A stretch of 64,000 nucleotides of DNA from positions 3,100,001 through 3,164,000 of the forward strand of contig NZ_CP027706.1 of NCBI RefSeq assembly GCF_003850565.1, in the 5' to 3' direction. A program made the translations under genes and the position numbers. This DNA comes from Pseudomonas sessilinigenes (GTDB lineage Bacteria > Pseudomonadota > Gammaproteobacteria > Pseudomonadales > Pseudomonadaceae). Shown piece after piece: positions 44,411-53,842 of this stretch. Below the pieces are notes generated by a model. That model saw only the letters and a program-made list of their open reading frames with translations. It searched no databases and was not told the origin of the DNA. The first letter of the stretch is position 1; every line of letters begins with the position of its first letter.

Positions 44411-46201
44411 ATGGTGAAGAACTCTCATCCTGCACCTCCACTGTTCAAGGCACTGGGCGAATATAAAGGCATCTTGATCAGCGTCGGTTGTTTTACCGCG
44501 TTGATTAACTTGCTAATGCTGGTTCCTTCTATCTATATGCTGCAAGTGTATGACCGGGTGCTGTCTTCGCAGAACGAAACCACCCTGGCGATGCTGTCGC
44601 TGATGGTGGTGGGGTTCTTCGTGTTCATCGGCCTGCTGGAGGTGCTGCGCAGCTTTATCGTGATCCGCATCGGCAGCCAATTGGAGCGACGCTTCAACCT
44701 GCGGGTCTACCAGGCTGCGTTCGAGCGTAACCTGGCCCGGGGCGAAGGCCATGCCGGGCAGTCCCTGGGCGATCTGACCCATATCCGCCAGTTCCTCACC
44801 GGGCCGGCGTTGTTCGCCTTCTTCGATGCGCCCTGGTTTCCCATCTATCTGCTGGTGATCTTTGCCTTCAATATCTGGCTGGGCGTCATGGCCACGGTGG
44901 GCGCGGTGATGCTGATCGGCCTGGCCTACCTGAATGAGGGCTTGACCAAGAAGCCCCTGAGCGAAGCCAGCGGTTTTTCGCAGCAGTCCACGCAACTGGC
45001 CACCAGTCATTTGCACAACGCCGAGACTATCCAGGCCATGGGCATGCTGGGCGCCTTGCGCAAGCGTTGGTTTGGCGTGCATTCGCGTTTTCTCGGCCTG
45101 CAGAACCAGGCCAGCGATACCGGCGCGGTGATCAGCTCCCTGAGCAAGACCTTGCGCCTGTGCCTGCAATCCTTGGTGCTGGGCCTGGGGGCCTTGCTGG
45201 TGATCAAGGGCGACATGACCGCCGGGATGATGATCGCCGGATCGATTCTCATGGGCCGGGTGCTGAGCCCTATCGACCAGTTGATCGCCGTCTGGAAGCA
45301 ATGGAGCTCGGCCAAGCTGGCCTACCGCCGCCTGGATGCGCTGCTGGGCGAGTTCCCTCCCAGCGACACCGCCATGTCGCTGCCAGCCCCCAAGGGCGAG
45401 GTCAGTTTCGAACAGGTCAGTGCCGGCCCTCCCGGGCGCCGGGTCGCGACCCTGCAGCAAGTCAATTTCAGCCTCCATGCCGGCGAGGTACTGGGGGTGC
45501 TGGGAGCCTCGGGTTCCGGCAAGTCGACCCTGGCCCGGGTGCTGGTCGGCGTGTGGCCAACCCTGGCTGGCGTAGTGCGCCTGGACGGCGCTGACATCCA
45601 CCGCTGGAACCGTGATGAGTTGGGCCCCTACATCGGCTACCTGCCTCAGGATATCGAGCTGTTCACCGGCAGCATTGCCGAGAACATCGCGCGTTTTCGC
45701 CAGGCCGACCCGGAGCAGGTGGTCCAGGCTGCGCAACTGGCAGGCGTGCACGAGCTGATCTTGCGCCTGCCCCAGGGCTACGACACGGTGCTGGGGGATG
45801 ACGGCAGCGGCCTGTCCGGCGGTCAGAAGCAGCGGGTGGCCCTGGCTCGGGCCCTGTACGGCAACCCCAGCCTGGTGGTACTCGACGAACCCAACTCGAA
45901 TCTCGACACCGTTGGTGAAAGTGCCCTGGCGGCAGCAATCGCCCAGCTCAAGGCCCGGGGTACCAGCGTGGTGCTGGTGACCCACCGCTCTTCGGTACTG
46001 GCCCTGGCCGACAAGCTGCTGGTGCTCAACGAAGGTCGATTGCAAGCCTTCGGCCCCAGCCAGGAAGTACTCAAGGCACTGTCCGGCGCGCAACAGACCC
46101 AGGCCCAGGATGCGCCTCGGGAGCGACCCGCGGCAGCAGCTCCCGGCGGCTTGAGCATGAGCCGCCAGTATCAGGCCCCTACGCGCAATCAAGGCGCATG
46201 A
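44411..46201 (+). CDS. aprD: Type I secretion ABC transporter AprD
   Basis: This 596-aa inner-membrane ABC exporter of the PrtD/AprD family has an N-terminal transmembrane domain of about 300 residues (starts [41 protein letters not shown]) and a C-terminal ATPase with Walker [11 protein letters not shown], signature LSGGQ, and Walker [12 protein letters not shown]. It powers export of AprA and probably of the RTX lipases in the same cluster. Its stop overlaps the aprE ATG (ATGA). Confidence 0.97.
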   Translation: MVKNSHPAPPLFKALGEYKGILISVGCFTALINLLMLVPSIYMLQVYDRVLSSQNETTLAMLSLMVVGFFVFIGLLEVLRSFIVIRIGSQLERRFNLRVYQAAFERNLARGEGHAGQSLGDLTHIRQFLTGPALFAFFDAPWFPIYLLVIFAFNIWLGVMATVGAVMLIGLAYLNEGLTKKPLSEASGFSQQSTQLATSHLHNAETIQAMGMLGALRKRWFGVHSRFLGLQNQASDTGAVISSLSKTLRLCLQSLVLGLGALLVIKGDMTAGMMIAGSILMGRVLSPIDQLIAVWKQWSSAKLAYRRLDALLGEFPPSDTAMSLPAPKGEVSFEQVSAGPPGRRVATLQQVNFSLHAGEVLGVLGASGSGKSTLARVLVGVWPTLAGVVRLDGADIHRWNRDELGPYIGYLPQDIELFTGSIAENIARFRQADPEQVVQAAQLAGVHELILRLPQGYDTVLGDDGSGLSGGQKQRVALARALYGNPSLVVLDEPNSNLDTVGESALAAAIAQLKARGTSVVLVTHRSSVLALADKLLVLNEGRLQAFGPSQEVLKALSGAQQTQAQDAPRERPAAAAPGGLSMSRQYQAPTRNQGA

Positions 46202-47532
46202 GCAAGGACAGCAGCATGATGATCGAACAGGACTACGCGCCGGAGCGGGTCGAACGCGATGCCGGGTTTTTTGTGCGCATGGGTTGGCTCCTGGCATTGG
46301 CAGGGGCTGGCAGCTTCTTCGCATGGGCGGCCCTGGCGCCCCTGGACCAGGGGATACCGGTGCAAGGCACCGTGGTGGTGTCGGGCAAGCGCAAGGCCGT
46401 GCAGTCCATGAGCAGCGGCGTGGTCAGCCGCATCCTGGTACGTGAAGGCGAAAGCGTGAAGCAGGGCCAGCCGCTGTTCCGCCTGGACCAGACCCAGGTA
46501 GCGGCGGATGTGCAATCGCTGCAAGCCCAGTACCGCATGGCCATGGCCAGCCTGGCGCGCTGGCGCAGCGAGCGCGACGGCCTCAAGCAGGTGGATTTTC
46601 CCGCGTCATTGACAAACAGCGACGATCCGCGCCTGGCCCTGGTGCTCGAGGGCCAGCGGCAGTTGTTCAGCAGCCGGCGCGAGGCCTTTTTGCGCGAGCA
46701 AGCGGCAATCCGCGCCAATATAGAGGGCGCTACCGCGCAACTGGCCGGCATGCGCCGGGCCCGCAGCGACCTGGGCAGCCAGGCCGAGTCCCTGCGCCAG
46801 CAACTGGGCAACCTGCAACCCTTGGCCGACAACGGCTACATTCCCCGCAACCGCCTGCTGGAATACCAGCGCCAGCTGTCCCAGGTTCAACAGGAACTGG
46901 CGCAGAACACCGGTGAGAGCGGGCGAGTGGAGCAGGGCATCCTCGAGTCCCGGCTCAAGCTGCAGCAGCATGGCGAGGAATACCAGAAGGAGGTACGCAG
47001 CCAACTGGCGGAAGCCCAGCTCAAGACCCAGACCCTGGAGCAGCAATTGACTTCCGCCGGGTTCGACTTGCAGCACAGCGAGATCATCGCTACCGCCGAC
47101 GGCATTGCAGTCAACCTCGGGGTCCATACCGAGGGCGCGGTGGTGCGCCAGGGCGACACGCTGCTGGAGATCGTGCCCCAGGGCACGCACCTGGAAGTGG
47201 AAGGGCGCCTGCCGGTGAACCTGGTGGACAAGGTCGGCAGCCAGTTGCCCGTCGATATTCTCTTTACCGCGTTCAACCAGAGTCGCACACCCCGGGTCTC
47301 CGGCGAGGTCAGCCTGGTGTCCGCCGACCAGATGATCGACGAGCGTACCGGCATGCCGTACTACGTGCTGCGCAGCAGCGTCAGCGACCAGGCCATGGAG
47401 AAGCTCAACGGGCTGGTGATCAAGCCCGGTATGCCGGCGGAGATGTTCGTTCGCACCGGTGAGCGTTCGTTGCTCAACTACCTGTTCAAGCCCCTGCTCG
47501 ACCGGGCTGGCTCTGCACTGACCGAAGAATAA
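46198..47532 (+). CDS. aprE: Type I secretion membrane-fusion protein AprE
   Basis: This 444-aa HlyD-family adaptor starts 4 nt inside the aprD stop. One N-terminal membrane helix ([24 protein letters not shown]) is followed by a lipoyl/barrel-sandwich half ([41 protein letters not shown]), a long periplasmic coiled coil (about 130-290), and the returning barrel ([32 protein letters not shown]). It links AprD to AprF across the periplasm. Confidence 0.97.
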   Translation: MSKDSSMMIEQDYAPERVERDAGFFVRMGWLLALAGAGSFFAWAALAPLDQGIPVQGTVVVSGKRKAVQSMSSGVVSRILVREGESVKQGQPLFRLDQTQVAADVQSLQAQYRMAMASLARWRSERDGLKQVDFPASLTNSDDPRLALVLEGQRQLFSSRREAFLREQAAIRANIEGATAQLAGMRRARSDLGSQAESLRQQLGNLQPLADNGYIPRNRLLEYQRQLSQVQQELAQNTGESGRVEQGILESRLKLQQHGEEYQKEVRSQLAEAQLKTQTLEQQLTSAGFDLQHSEIIATADGIAVNLGVHTEGAVVRQGDTLLEIVPQGTHLEVEGRLPVNLVDKVGSQLPVDILFTAFNQSRTPRVSGEVSLVSADQMIDERTGMPYYVLRSSVSDQAMEKLNGLVIKPGMPAEMFVRTGERSLLNYLFKPLLDRAGSALTEE

Positions 47533-47546
47533 GGATGTCGCGTCGT

Positions 47547-48896
47547 ATGAGTAAGCTTTCCATCCTCGCTGCAACCTTGGCTTTGCTGGTGTGCCAGGGG
47601 GCCCAGGCCATGGGGCCGTTCCAGGTCTACGAACTGGCCGTGCGCAACGATCCGGTGTTTCTCGCCGCGATCAAGGAGCGCGATGCCGGGCTTGAAAACC
47701 GCATCATCGGCCGCGCCGGGTTGCTGCCCAGGCTCAGCTACAACTACAACAAGGGCCACAACAACTCCAAGGCGACCTACCCCAGCCCTCGGGGCGGCAA
47801 CCAGACCGACAAGCGCAACTACGACAGCTACGGCTCGTCACTGACCCTGCAGCAACCGTTGTTCGACTACGAGGCCTATGCCAGCTATCGCAAGGGCGTA
47901 GCCCAGGCGTTGTTCGCCGACGAAAACTTTCGCAGCAAGAGCCAGGAACTGTTGCTCAGGGTCCTGGACTACTACACCAAGGCCCTGTTCGCCCAGGACC
48001 AGATCGACATTGCCCTGGCCAAGAAGAAGGCCTTCGACCAGCAGTTCCAGCAGAATCGCCACCTGTTCGAGCGGGGCGAGGGCACGCGTACCGATATCCT
48101 CGAGGCCGAGTCGCGTTACGAGCTGGCCACTGCCGAGGAGATCCAGGCCCGGGACGAACAGGATGCGGCCCTGCGCGAATTGGCGGCGCTGATCGGTGAA
48201 CCGGCCATCGATGTGCGAGACCTGGACCCGCTGCAAGAGAGCTTCCAGTCGTTCGCCCTGAGCCCGGCCACCTATGACAGTTGGCATGAGATCGCCCTGA
48301 GCAACAACCCGATGCTGGCCTCCCAGCGCCAGCGGGTGGAAGTGGCCCGCTACGAGGTGGAGCGTAACCGCGCCGGGCACCTGCCCAGGCTCAGCGCCTA
48401 CGCCACCTCGCGCCAGAACGAGTCCGAGAGTGGCAACACCTATAACCAGCGCTACGACACCAACACCATCGGGATCGAGATCAGCATGCCGCTCTACGCT
48501 GGCGGCGGGGTCTCGGCCTCGACCCGCCAGGCCAGCCGCAATATGGAACAGGCCGAATACGAGCTGGACGGCAGGACCCGGGAAACCCTGATTGAACTGC
48601 GCCGGCAATTCAGTGCCTGTCTATCTGGGGTGAGCAAGTTGCGCGCCTATCAGAAGGCCCTGACGTCGGCCGAGGCGCTGGTGGTCTCCACCAAGCAGAG
48701 CATCCTCGGGGGCGAGCGGGTCAACCTTGACGCGCTGAACGCCGAACAGCAGCTGTACACCACCCGGCGCGACCTGGCCCAGGCCCGTTACGACTACTTG
48801 ATGGCCTGGACCAAGTTGCACTACTACGCAGGCACCCTGCGTGAAGCAGACCTGGCCAGGGTCGATGAGGCTTTCGGCCAACGTACAGTGCCCTAG
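47547..48896 (+). CDS. aprF: Type I secretion outer-membrane protein AprF (TolC family)
   Basis: The start is taken as ATG 47547, with AAGGA further upstream; ATG 47535 is also in frame. The 449-aa protein has a signal peptide ending CQGAQA, then the OEP/TolC repeat pattern: MGPFQVYELAVRNDPVFLAAIKERDAG and a second repeat SWHEIALSNNPMLASQRQRVEVARYEVERNRAGHLP. It forms the outer-membrane tunnel of the AprDEF exporter. The lipase gene follows 49 nt later. Confidence 0.96.
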   Translation: MSKLSILAATLALLVCQGAQAMGPFQVYELAVRNDPVFLAAIKERDAGLENRIIGRAGLLPRLSYNYNKGHNNSKATYPSPRGGNQTDKRNYDSYGSSLTLQQPLFDYEAYASYRKGVAQALFADENFRSKSQELLLRVLDYYTKALFAQDQIDIALAKKKAFDQQFQQNRHLFERGEGTRTDILEAESRYELATAEEIQARDEQDAALRELAALIGEPAIDVRDLDPLQESFQSFALSPATYDSWHEIALSNNPMLASQRQRVEVARYEVERNRAGHLPRLSAYATSRQNESESGNTYNQRYDTNTIGIEISMPLYAGGGVSASTRQASRNMEQAEYELDGRTRETLIELRRQFSACLSGVSKLRAYQKALTSAEALVVSTKQSILGGERVNLDALNAEQQLYTTRRDLAQARYDYLMAWTKLHYYAGTLREADLARVDEAFGQRTVP

Positions 48897-48944
48897 GCCT
48901 TTGCCGAAGGACGTGGGCACAGGGATGAAAAAAGGAGAAAGCAG

Positions 48945-50630
48945 ATGAGCATCTTCGATTACAAGAACGCCCTTGGCAGTGCCGGTAAAGCCCAGTACAG
49001 CGACGCCATTACCCTGGCCCTGTATGCCTCGACCCCCACGGGGCAACCGTTGCCGGGGACGTCCTGGCGGCCGATCAGCGCGACGCAGCTGGGCTATGAG
49101 GGCAACGTCAGCGCCCAGGGCACCATTTCCGGCGAACAGGCGTCGGTCAGCGATGCCCAGGTGGAGATCCTTGGCAAGTACGACGCCAGTGGGCAGTTGC
49201 TGTCCATCGGCATCAGCTTTCGTGGCACCGACAGCCTCGCCGATGCGGTGAACGACCTGCAGGCGGCGTTCTCCCCGGGCTTTGCCGACAACTACAGCCG
49301 CCTGGCCTTCGACAACCTGCTGGGCAAGGTCGCTGCCTTCGCCGCTGCCCAGGGCCTGGCCGGCAAGGACGTGCTGGTCACCGGGCACAGCCTGGGCGGG
49401 CTGGGGGTCAACAGCCTGGCCGCCATGAGCGGCGAGCACTGGGGCGGTTTCTTCAAGGATGCCAACTATGTGGCCTTCGCCTCGCCGACCCAGAGCGCCA
49501 ATAGCCAACAGGTACTGAACATCGGCTATGAGAACGATCCGGTATTCCGGGTGTTGGACGGTACCCACTTCAACGGCTCGTCCCTGGGCACCCACGACCG
49601 GCCCCAGGAGTCGGCGACCAACAATATCGTCAGCTTCACCGATCACTATTCGTCGCTGCTGGGCAAGCTGGTGCCCCAGAGCATCCTCAACCCGGCATCC
49701 TGGTCGGCCCATAGTGCAGTGGACTACGCCGCGGGCCTGAATCGCCTGGTCGCCTCGGATTTCTATGACCTGACCAGTCGCGATTCCACGGTGGTGATCT
49801 CCAACCTGTCCGAGGGCAAGCGCGACCAGGTCTGGGTCAAGGACCTCAACCTCTACGCCGAGCAGCACACCGGCAGCACCTTCATCATCGGCACCGATGG
49901 CAACGACCTGCTGCACGGCGGCAAGGGCAACGACTACCTGGACGGCGGTGCTGGCGATGATCGGTTCCGCGATGACGGCGGCTACAACATCATCCACGGT
50001 GGCCAGGGCCATAACGTGCTGGAGCTGCGCCAACCCTTGCAGAACTTCTCCATCGCCAACGACGGCGACGGCACCTTGTACATCCGCGATGCCTACGGCG
50101 GTATCAGCATGACCCGCGATATCGGGGCGCTGGTCAGCCACGAGCAGGGCAGCTTCTGGCAGTGGGGCGGTCGGGACGTCACCTACAGCCTTAGCGCCGA
50201 CGGCATGTTCGATGGCCATGCGTGGTACGCCTACAACCATTCCCTCAATGGCGATGGCTATGGCAACACCCTGCTGGCCGGCGTCGATGGCGACTGGTTG
50301 TTCGGCCATGATGGCAACGACTTCCTGGGCAGCGACAGGCCCAACGTGACCTTCGTCGGTGGCAGCGGCAATGACGTGATGCAGTCCGGCGGTGGCGGGG
50401 TGAACACCTTTTTGTTCAGCGGCAACTTCGGCAATGACCTGATCCACGGTTACCAGGCCAGCGACAAGCTGGTGTTCATGGGCGTACCGGGGATCGACGC
50501 CCACTACGACTACAACCAGCACGTGTCCCAGGATGGCAACGACACCTTGCTCAAGGTCGGCGACTACTCCGTGACGCTGCTGGGCGTTGGTATTGAGGGA
50601 CTCAACGGCTCAAGCTTCGTTTTCGCCTGA
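48945..50630 (+). CDS. pueB: RTX lipase / polyurethanase-type esterase (PueB-like)
   Basis: This 561-aa secreted lipase of family I.3 has AAGGAG before the ATG. The catalytic Ser149 sits in VTGHSLGG. Asp and His of the triad are expected downstream (ENDPVFRVLDG and the AHSAVDYAAG region). RTX repeats follow (IGTDGNDLLHGGKGNDYLDGG, DGDWLFGHDGNDFLG). It has no Sec signal and ends SSFVFA, a type I secretion tail, so AprDEF probably exports it. It is shorter at the N-terminus than the paralogue at 57044, lacking about 55 residues. The name follows the pue clusters of P. chlororaphis and P. protegens. Confidence 0.9.
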   Translation: MSIFDYKNALGSAGKAQYSDAITLALYASTPTGQPLPGTSWRPISATQLGYEGNVSAQGTISGEQASVSDAQVEILGKYDASGQLLSIGISFRGTDSLADAVNDLQAAFSPGFADNYSRLAFDNLLGKVAAFAAAQGLAGKDVLVTGHSLGGLGVNSLAAMSGEHWGGFFKDANYVAFASPTQSANSQQVLNIGYENDPVFRVLDGTHFNGSSLGTHDRPQESATNNIVSFTDHYSSLLGKLVPQSILNPASWSAHSAVDYAAGLNRLVASDFYDLTSRDSTVVISNLSEGKRDQVWVKDLNLYAEQHTGSTFIIGTDGNDLLHGGKGNDYLDGGAGDDRFRDDGGYNIIHGGQGHNVLELRQPLQNFSIANDGDGTLYIRDAYGGISMTRDIGALVSHEQGSFWQWGGRDVTYSLSADGMFDGHAWYAYNHSLNGDGYGNTLLAGVDGDWLFGHDGNDFLGSDRPNVTFVGGSGNDVMQSGGGGVNTFLFSGNFGNDLIHGYQASDKLVFMGVPGIDAHYDYNQHVSQDGNDTLLKVGDYSVTLLGVGIEGLNGSSFVFA

Positions 50631-50645
50631 AGCCGAGGTAACAGG

Positions 50646-50669
50646 CCAGGGGCGGGTGAGCGCCCCTGG
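50646..50669 (+). terminator. Perfect GC hairpin after the PueB-like gene
   Basis: CCAGGGGCG and its complement form a 9-bp stem with a 6-nt loop, 16 nt after the stop. There is no T-run; attenuation or 3'-end protection is possible. Confidence 0.5.
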
Positions 50670-50677
50670 TTCGATAG

Positions 50678-50695
50678 GGCCGCAAGCTTGCGGCC
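50678..50695 (+). repeat. 18-bp perfect palindrome
   Basis: GGCCGCAAGCTTGCGGCC is fully self-complementary and lies 8 bp after the preceding hairpin, 71 bp before the protease start. As DNA it could bind a dimeric regulator; as RNA it could form an intermolecular or short-loop structure. Confidence 0.6.
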
Positions 50696-50738
50696 AGGCA
50701 ACGCAGCGGTATATCGATCGACCCGGAATGGGCGATCC

Positions 50739-50746
50739 AACAACAA
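50739..50746 (+). promoter_or_regulatory. Candidate Hfq/Crc motif in the first autotransporter leader
   Basis: AACAACAA is an exact AAnAAnAA match inside a longer A/C-rich run (CCAACAACAAAAACAAG), 20 nt before the ATG at 50767. It is the best-looking of the set. Confidence 0.55.
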
Positions 50747-50766
50747 AAACAAGAGAAGTCATCGAC

Positions 50767-53748
50767 ATGGATGTGAGATCTGATCAGCTCAAGACGCTGA
50801 CGGGCACCTTGTGCCTGGCGTTTGCCACCGGACTGCCGCTGTCGGTTGCGGCGGCTTATCAGGAGACCGGCCGCCAGGGCGATCCCGCCAGTTGGCGTTC
50901 GGCCGAATACCAGCAGGACTGGGGCCTGGAACGCATGCAGGCGAACCAAGCCTATGCGGCCGGCATCACCGGTGCCGGGGTCAAGATCGGCGCCCTGGAT
51001 TCCGGGTTCGACCCGACCCATCCCGAAGCCAGCCCCGAGCGTTTTCATGCGGTCACCGCCAGTGGCCAATACCTGGATGGCAGCCCATTCAATGTCTCCG
51101 GTGTCCTCAACGGCGCCAACGACAGCCATGGCACCCATGTCACCGGCACCATGGGAGCGGCGCGCGATGGCAATGGCATGCACGGCGTGGCCTTCAATGC
51201 CCAGGTATATGTGGGCAACACCAACCACAACGACAGTTTCCTGTTCGGCCCAGGCTCTGACCCCAAGTACTTCGCGGCCGCTTATGGGGCCCTGGCCGAC
51301 GCCGGGGTACGCGCCATCAACAACAGCTGGGGCAGCCAGCCCAAGGATGTCAGTTACCAGACCCTGGACGGCTTGCGCGCGGCCTACGCCCAGCACTTTC
51401 AGCAAGGGACCTGGCTGGATGCCGCGGCCGAGGTCTCGCGCCGTGGGGTGATCAATGTCTTCAGCGCCGGCAACAGCGGTTATGCCAATGCCAGCGTGCG
51501 CGCCGGGCTGCCGTACTTCCAGCCGGACCTGGAGGGCCATTGGCTGGCCGTCTCGGGGCTGGACAAGAACAACCAGCAGAAATACAACCAGTGCGGCATC
51601 GCCAAATACTGGTGCCTGGCGACACCGGGCGCAGCGATTACCAGCACGGTGCCCGGTGGCGGCTACGCGACCTACAACGGCACGTCCATGGCTGCGCCCC
51701 ATGCCACCGGGGCCTTGGCCCTGGTGATGGAGCGCTATCCGTACCTGAACAACCAGCAGGCCTTGCAAGTGCTGCTGACCACCTCCCGGCAGCTTGATGG
51801 CTCGCCCACCCAGGCCCCCAGCGAGCGGGTCGGTTGGGGGGTGCCGGACCTGGGACGGGCGCTGCATGGGCCCGGGCAGTTGCTGGGTGAGTTCAATGTC
51901 AACCTGGGGGCCGGGCAGGGTGATATCTGGAGCAATGGCATCTCCGACCAGGCCCTGGTCCAGCGCCAGGCCGAGGATGCCGCCGAGCACCAGGCCTGGC
52001 AGCAGACCCTCAAGGATCGGGGCTGGGAGCATGGCCTGGCGCCGGGGGCCAGCCAGCAGGACCGTACCGACTACGCCCTGGGCATGGCCCGGGATGCCGC
52101 CGCAGCGCAGCGGTCCTACCAGGGCAGCCTGGTCAAGTCCGGGGACGGTTGGCTGGTGCTGGGAGGCGCCAATAGCTATCGCGGTGCAACGACGGTCGAA
52201 GGTGGGCAACTGAGCGTCAATGGCAGCTTGCTATCGACGGTCACGGTCAAGGCCGCAGGCACCCTGGGAGGGACCGGGCAGATTGGCGGGCTGACCGCGC
52301 AAGCCGGTTCCCGAATCGCTCCGGGCAATTCCATCGGCACCTTGAATGTGGCGGGCAATGTGGATCTGCAGCCGGGTTCCAGCTACCGGGTGGAGCTGTC
52401 GCCCACGGCCAGCGACCGCATCGTGGCCAGCGGCCAGGCCAGTGTCCAGGGCGCCAATGTCAGCCTGTTGCCCCAGAGCCGGCCGGACCTGCTGAGCGCA
52501 GGCCCAGTGCAGAGCCTGGTCGGGCGCCAGTACGACATCCTGCAAGCGGCAGGTGGGGTCAGCGGGCGCTTTGCCGGTGTCCAGCCTGGTTATCTGTTTC
52601 TGGATACCCGCCTGGATTACTCGGCCAACGCCGTGCAACTGGACCTGACGCGCAGTGCCGCGAGTTTTGCCAGTGTCGGTGCCAGTGCCAACCAGCGCTC
52701 CAGCGGCGCGGCCGTGGAACGGCTGGGACCGGGTAACCCGGTGTACGAAAGCCTGCTGCTCTCGACTTCCCAGGCGAGTGCCCAGGAGGCCATGCGCCAG
52801 CTGGCGGGAGAAATCTATCCGGCCCTGGATTCGATGCTGCTCAGCCAGGGCTCTGTGGTTCGTGACGCCCTGGGCGAGCGCCTGCAACGCTCCGCACTGG
52901 CCCCGGCGGGCGAGTCGGGGGCGAACCAGGTGTGGTTCAAGGGCCTGGGCAGTTGGGGGCGGATCGAGGGGGTGGACGGCAACGAGTCCTACACCAGCTC
53001 CCTGGGGGGGGCGCTGCTGGGTGTCGATCGGGATTTCGACGAACAGACCCGGGCCGGCCTGGCGGCGGGCTACAGCGACAGTTCCCTGGGCATGGGCGAT
53101 ACCCATTCCCGAGCCAAGGTGGATAGCTATCACCTGGGGGCCTATGCCCGGCATGACGTGGACGCGTGGCGCCTGAGCCTGGGCGGCAGCTACAGCTGGC
53201 ATCGTGCGCAGGTCCGGCGCGACCTGGCCTACGGCGAAGTGTCCGGGCGCCAGCGGGCCCGGGTCGATGCTCGTAGCCAGCAGCTGTTCGCCGAAGCGGC
53301 CTATCGCTTGATGTTGCAACCCCTGCAACTGGAGCCCTTCGCCAACCTGACCTACCAGAACCTTGAGCGCGACAGCTTCCATGAGAAGGGCGGTGCGGCC
53401 GCCTTGCATGCCGGTGAAGAGCGGCGGGACGCCTGGCTCGGCACCCTTGGGCTGCGGGCCGGCCAGCAGTGGCAGCTGTCTTCGCAGCAAAGCCTGGACG
53501 TGGCGGCGAGCCTGGGCTGGCAACACCGCCTGAGCGGCACCCAGGACAGTGAACACCTGGCGTTTGCCGGCAGCGATAGCGCGTTTCGGGTCGACAGTGC
53601 ACCGGCCCTGCGGGATGCAGCGGTCGTGGGGGCGCAGGCGCGCCTGGGGCTGACGCGCAACCTGGACTTGAGCCTGGACTACCAGGGCCGCCTGGCCAGC
53701 CGTGAGCAACAGCATGGTGCCGGGCTCAATCTCCAGTGGCGTTTCTAA
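50767..53748 (+). CDS. Autotransporter S8 serine protease (first of a tandem pair)
   Basis: From ATG 50767 the protein has 993 residues with a signal peptide ending near SVAAAY. The subtilisin-type triad is Asp78 (GALDSGFD), His121 (DSHGTHV) and Ser307 (NGTSMAAPH). A passenger-repeat segment follows (NSYRGATTVEGGQLSVNGSL, PGNSIGTLNV at about 470-540). The C-terminal 280 residues form an autotransporter barrel (WFKGLGSWG, SSLGGALLGVD, ending LQWRF). It therefore exports itself through the outer membrane (type Va) and does not use AprDEF. Equivalent genes are called prtA or pspA in related clusters. Confidence 0.95.
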   Translation: MDVRSDQLKTLTGTLCLAFATGLPLSVAAAYQETGRQGDPASWRSAEYQQDWGLERMQANQAYAAGITGAGVKIGALDSGFDPTHPEASPERFHAVTASGQYLDGSPFNVSGVLNGANDSHGTHVTGTMGAARDGNGMHGVAFNAQVYVGNTNHNDSFLFGPGSDPKYFAAAYGALADAGVRAINNSWGSQPKDVSYQTLDGLRAAYAQHFQQGTWLDAAAEVSRRGVINVFSAGNSGYANASVRAGLPYFQPDLEGHWLAVSGLDKNNQQKYNQCGIAKYWCLATPGAAITSTVPGGGYATYNGTSMAAPHATGALALVMERYPYLNNQQALQVLLTTSRQLDGSPTQAPSERVGWGVPDLGRALHGPGQLLGEFNVNLGAGQGDIWSNGISDQALVQRQAEDAAEHQAWQQTLKDRGWEHGLAPGASQQDRTDYALGMARDAAAAQRSYQGSLVKSGDGWLVLGGANSYRGATTVEGGQLSVNGSLLSTVTVKAAGTLGGTGQIGGLTAQAGSRIAPGNSIGTLNVAGNVDLQPGSSYRVELSPTASDRIVASGQASVQGANVSLLPQSRPDLLSAGPVQSLVGRQYDILQAAGGVSGRFAGVQPGYLFLDTRLDYSANAVQLDLTRSAASFASVGASANQRSSGAAVERLGPGNPVYESLLLSTSQASAQEAMRQLAGEIYPALDSMLLSQGSVVRDALGERLQRSALAPAGESGANQVWFKGLGSWGRIEGVDGNESYTSSLGGALLGVDRDFDEQTRAGLAAGYSDSSLGMGDTHSRAKVDSYHLGAYARHDVDAWRLSLGGSYSWHRAQVRRDLAYGEVSGRQRARVDARSQQLFAEAAYRLMLQPLQLEPFANLTYQNLERDSFHEKGGAAALHAGEERRDAWLGTLGLRAGQQWQLSSQQSLDVAASLGWQHRLSGTQDSEHLAFAGSDSAFRVDSAPALRDAAVVGAQARLGLTRNLDLSLDYQGRLASREQQHGAGLNLQWRF

Positions 53749-53768
53749 GGTCACTGGCTGGCGAGTGG

Positions 53769-53789
53769 AACGCCCGCTGGCTGGGCGTT
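53769..53789 (+). terminator. Hairpin between the two autotransporter genes
   Basis: AACGCCC and GGGCGTT form a 7-bp stem with a 7-nt loop, followed by TTTCTC and a later ATTTT. It is a weak intrinsic terminator or attenuator. Confidence 0.5.
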
Positions 53790-53842
53790 TCTCGCGCCAT
53801 TTTATTGATGCGGTTTTTTCAATGCAGCTAAGGAAGGTCGTA

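Noticed and set aside
48621..50522. Minus-strand open frame of 633 codons opposite the PueB-like lipase
   Set aside because: Shadow of a GC-rich gene with repetitive RTX codons; no start signal or domain.
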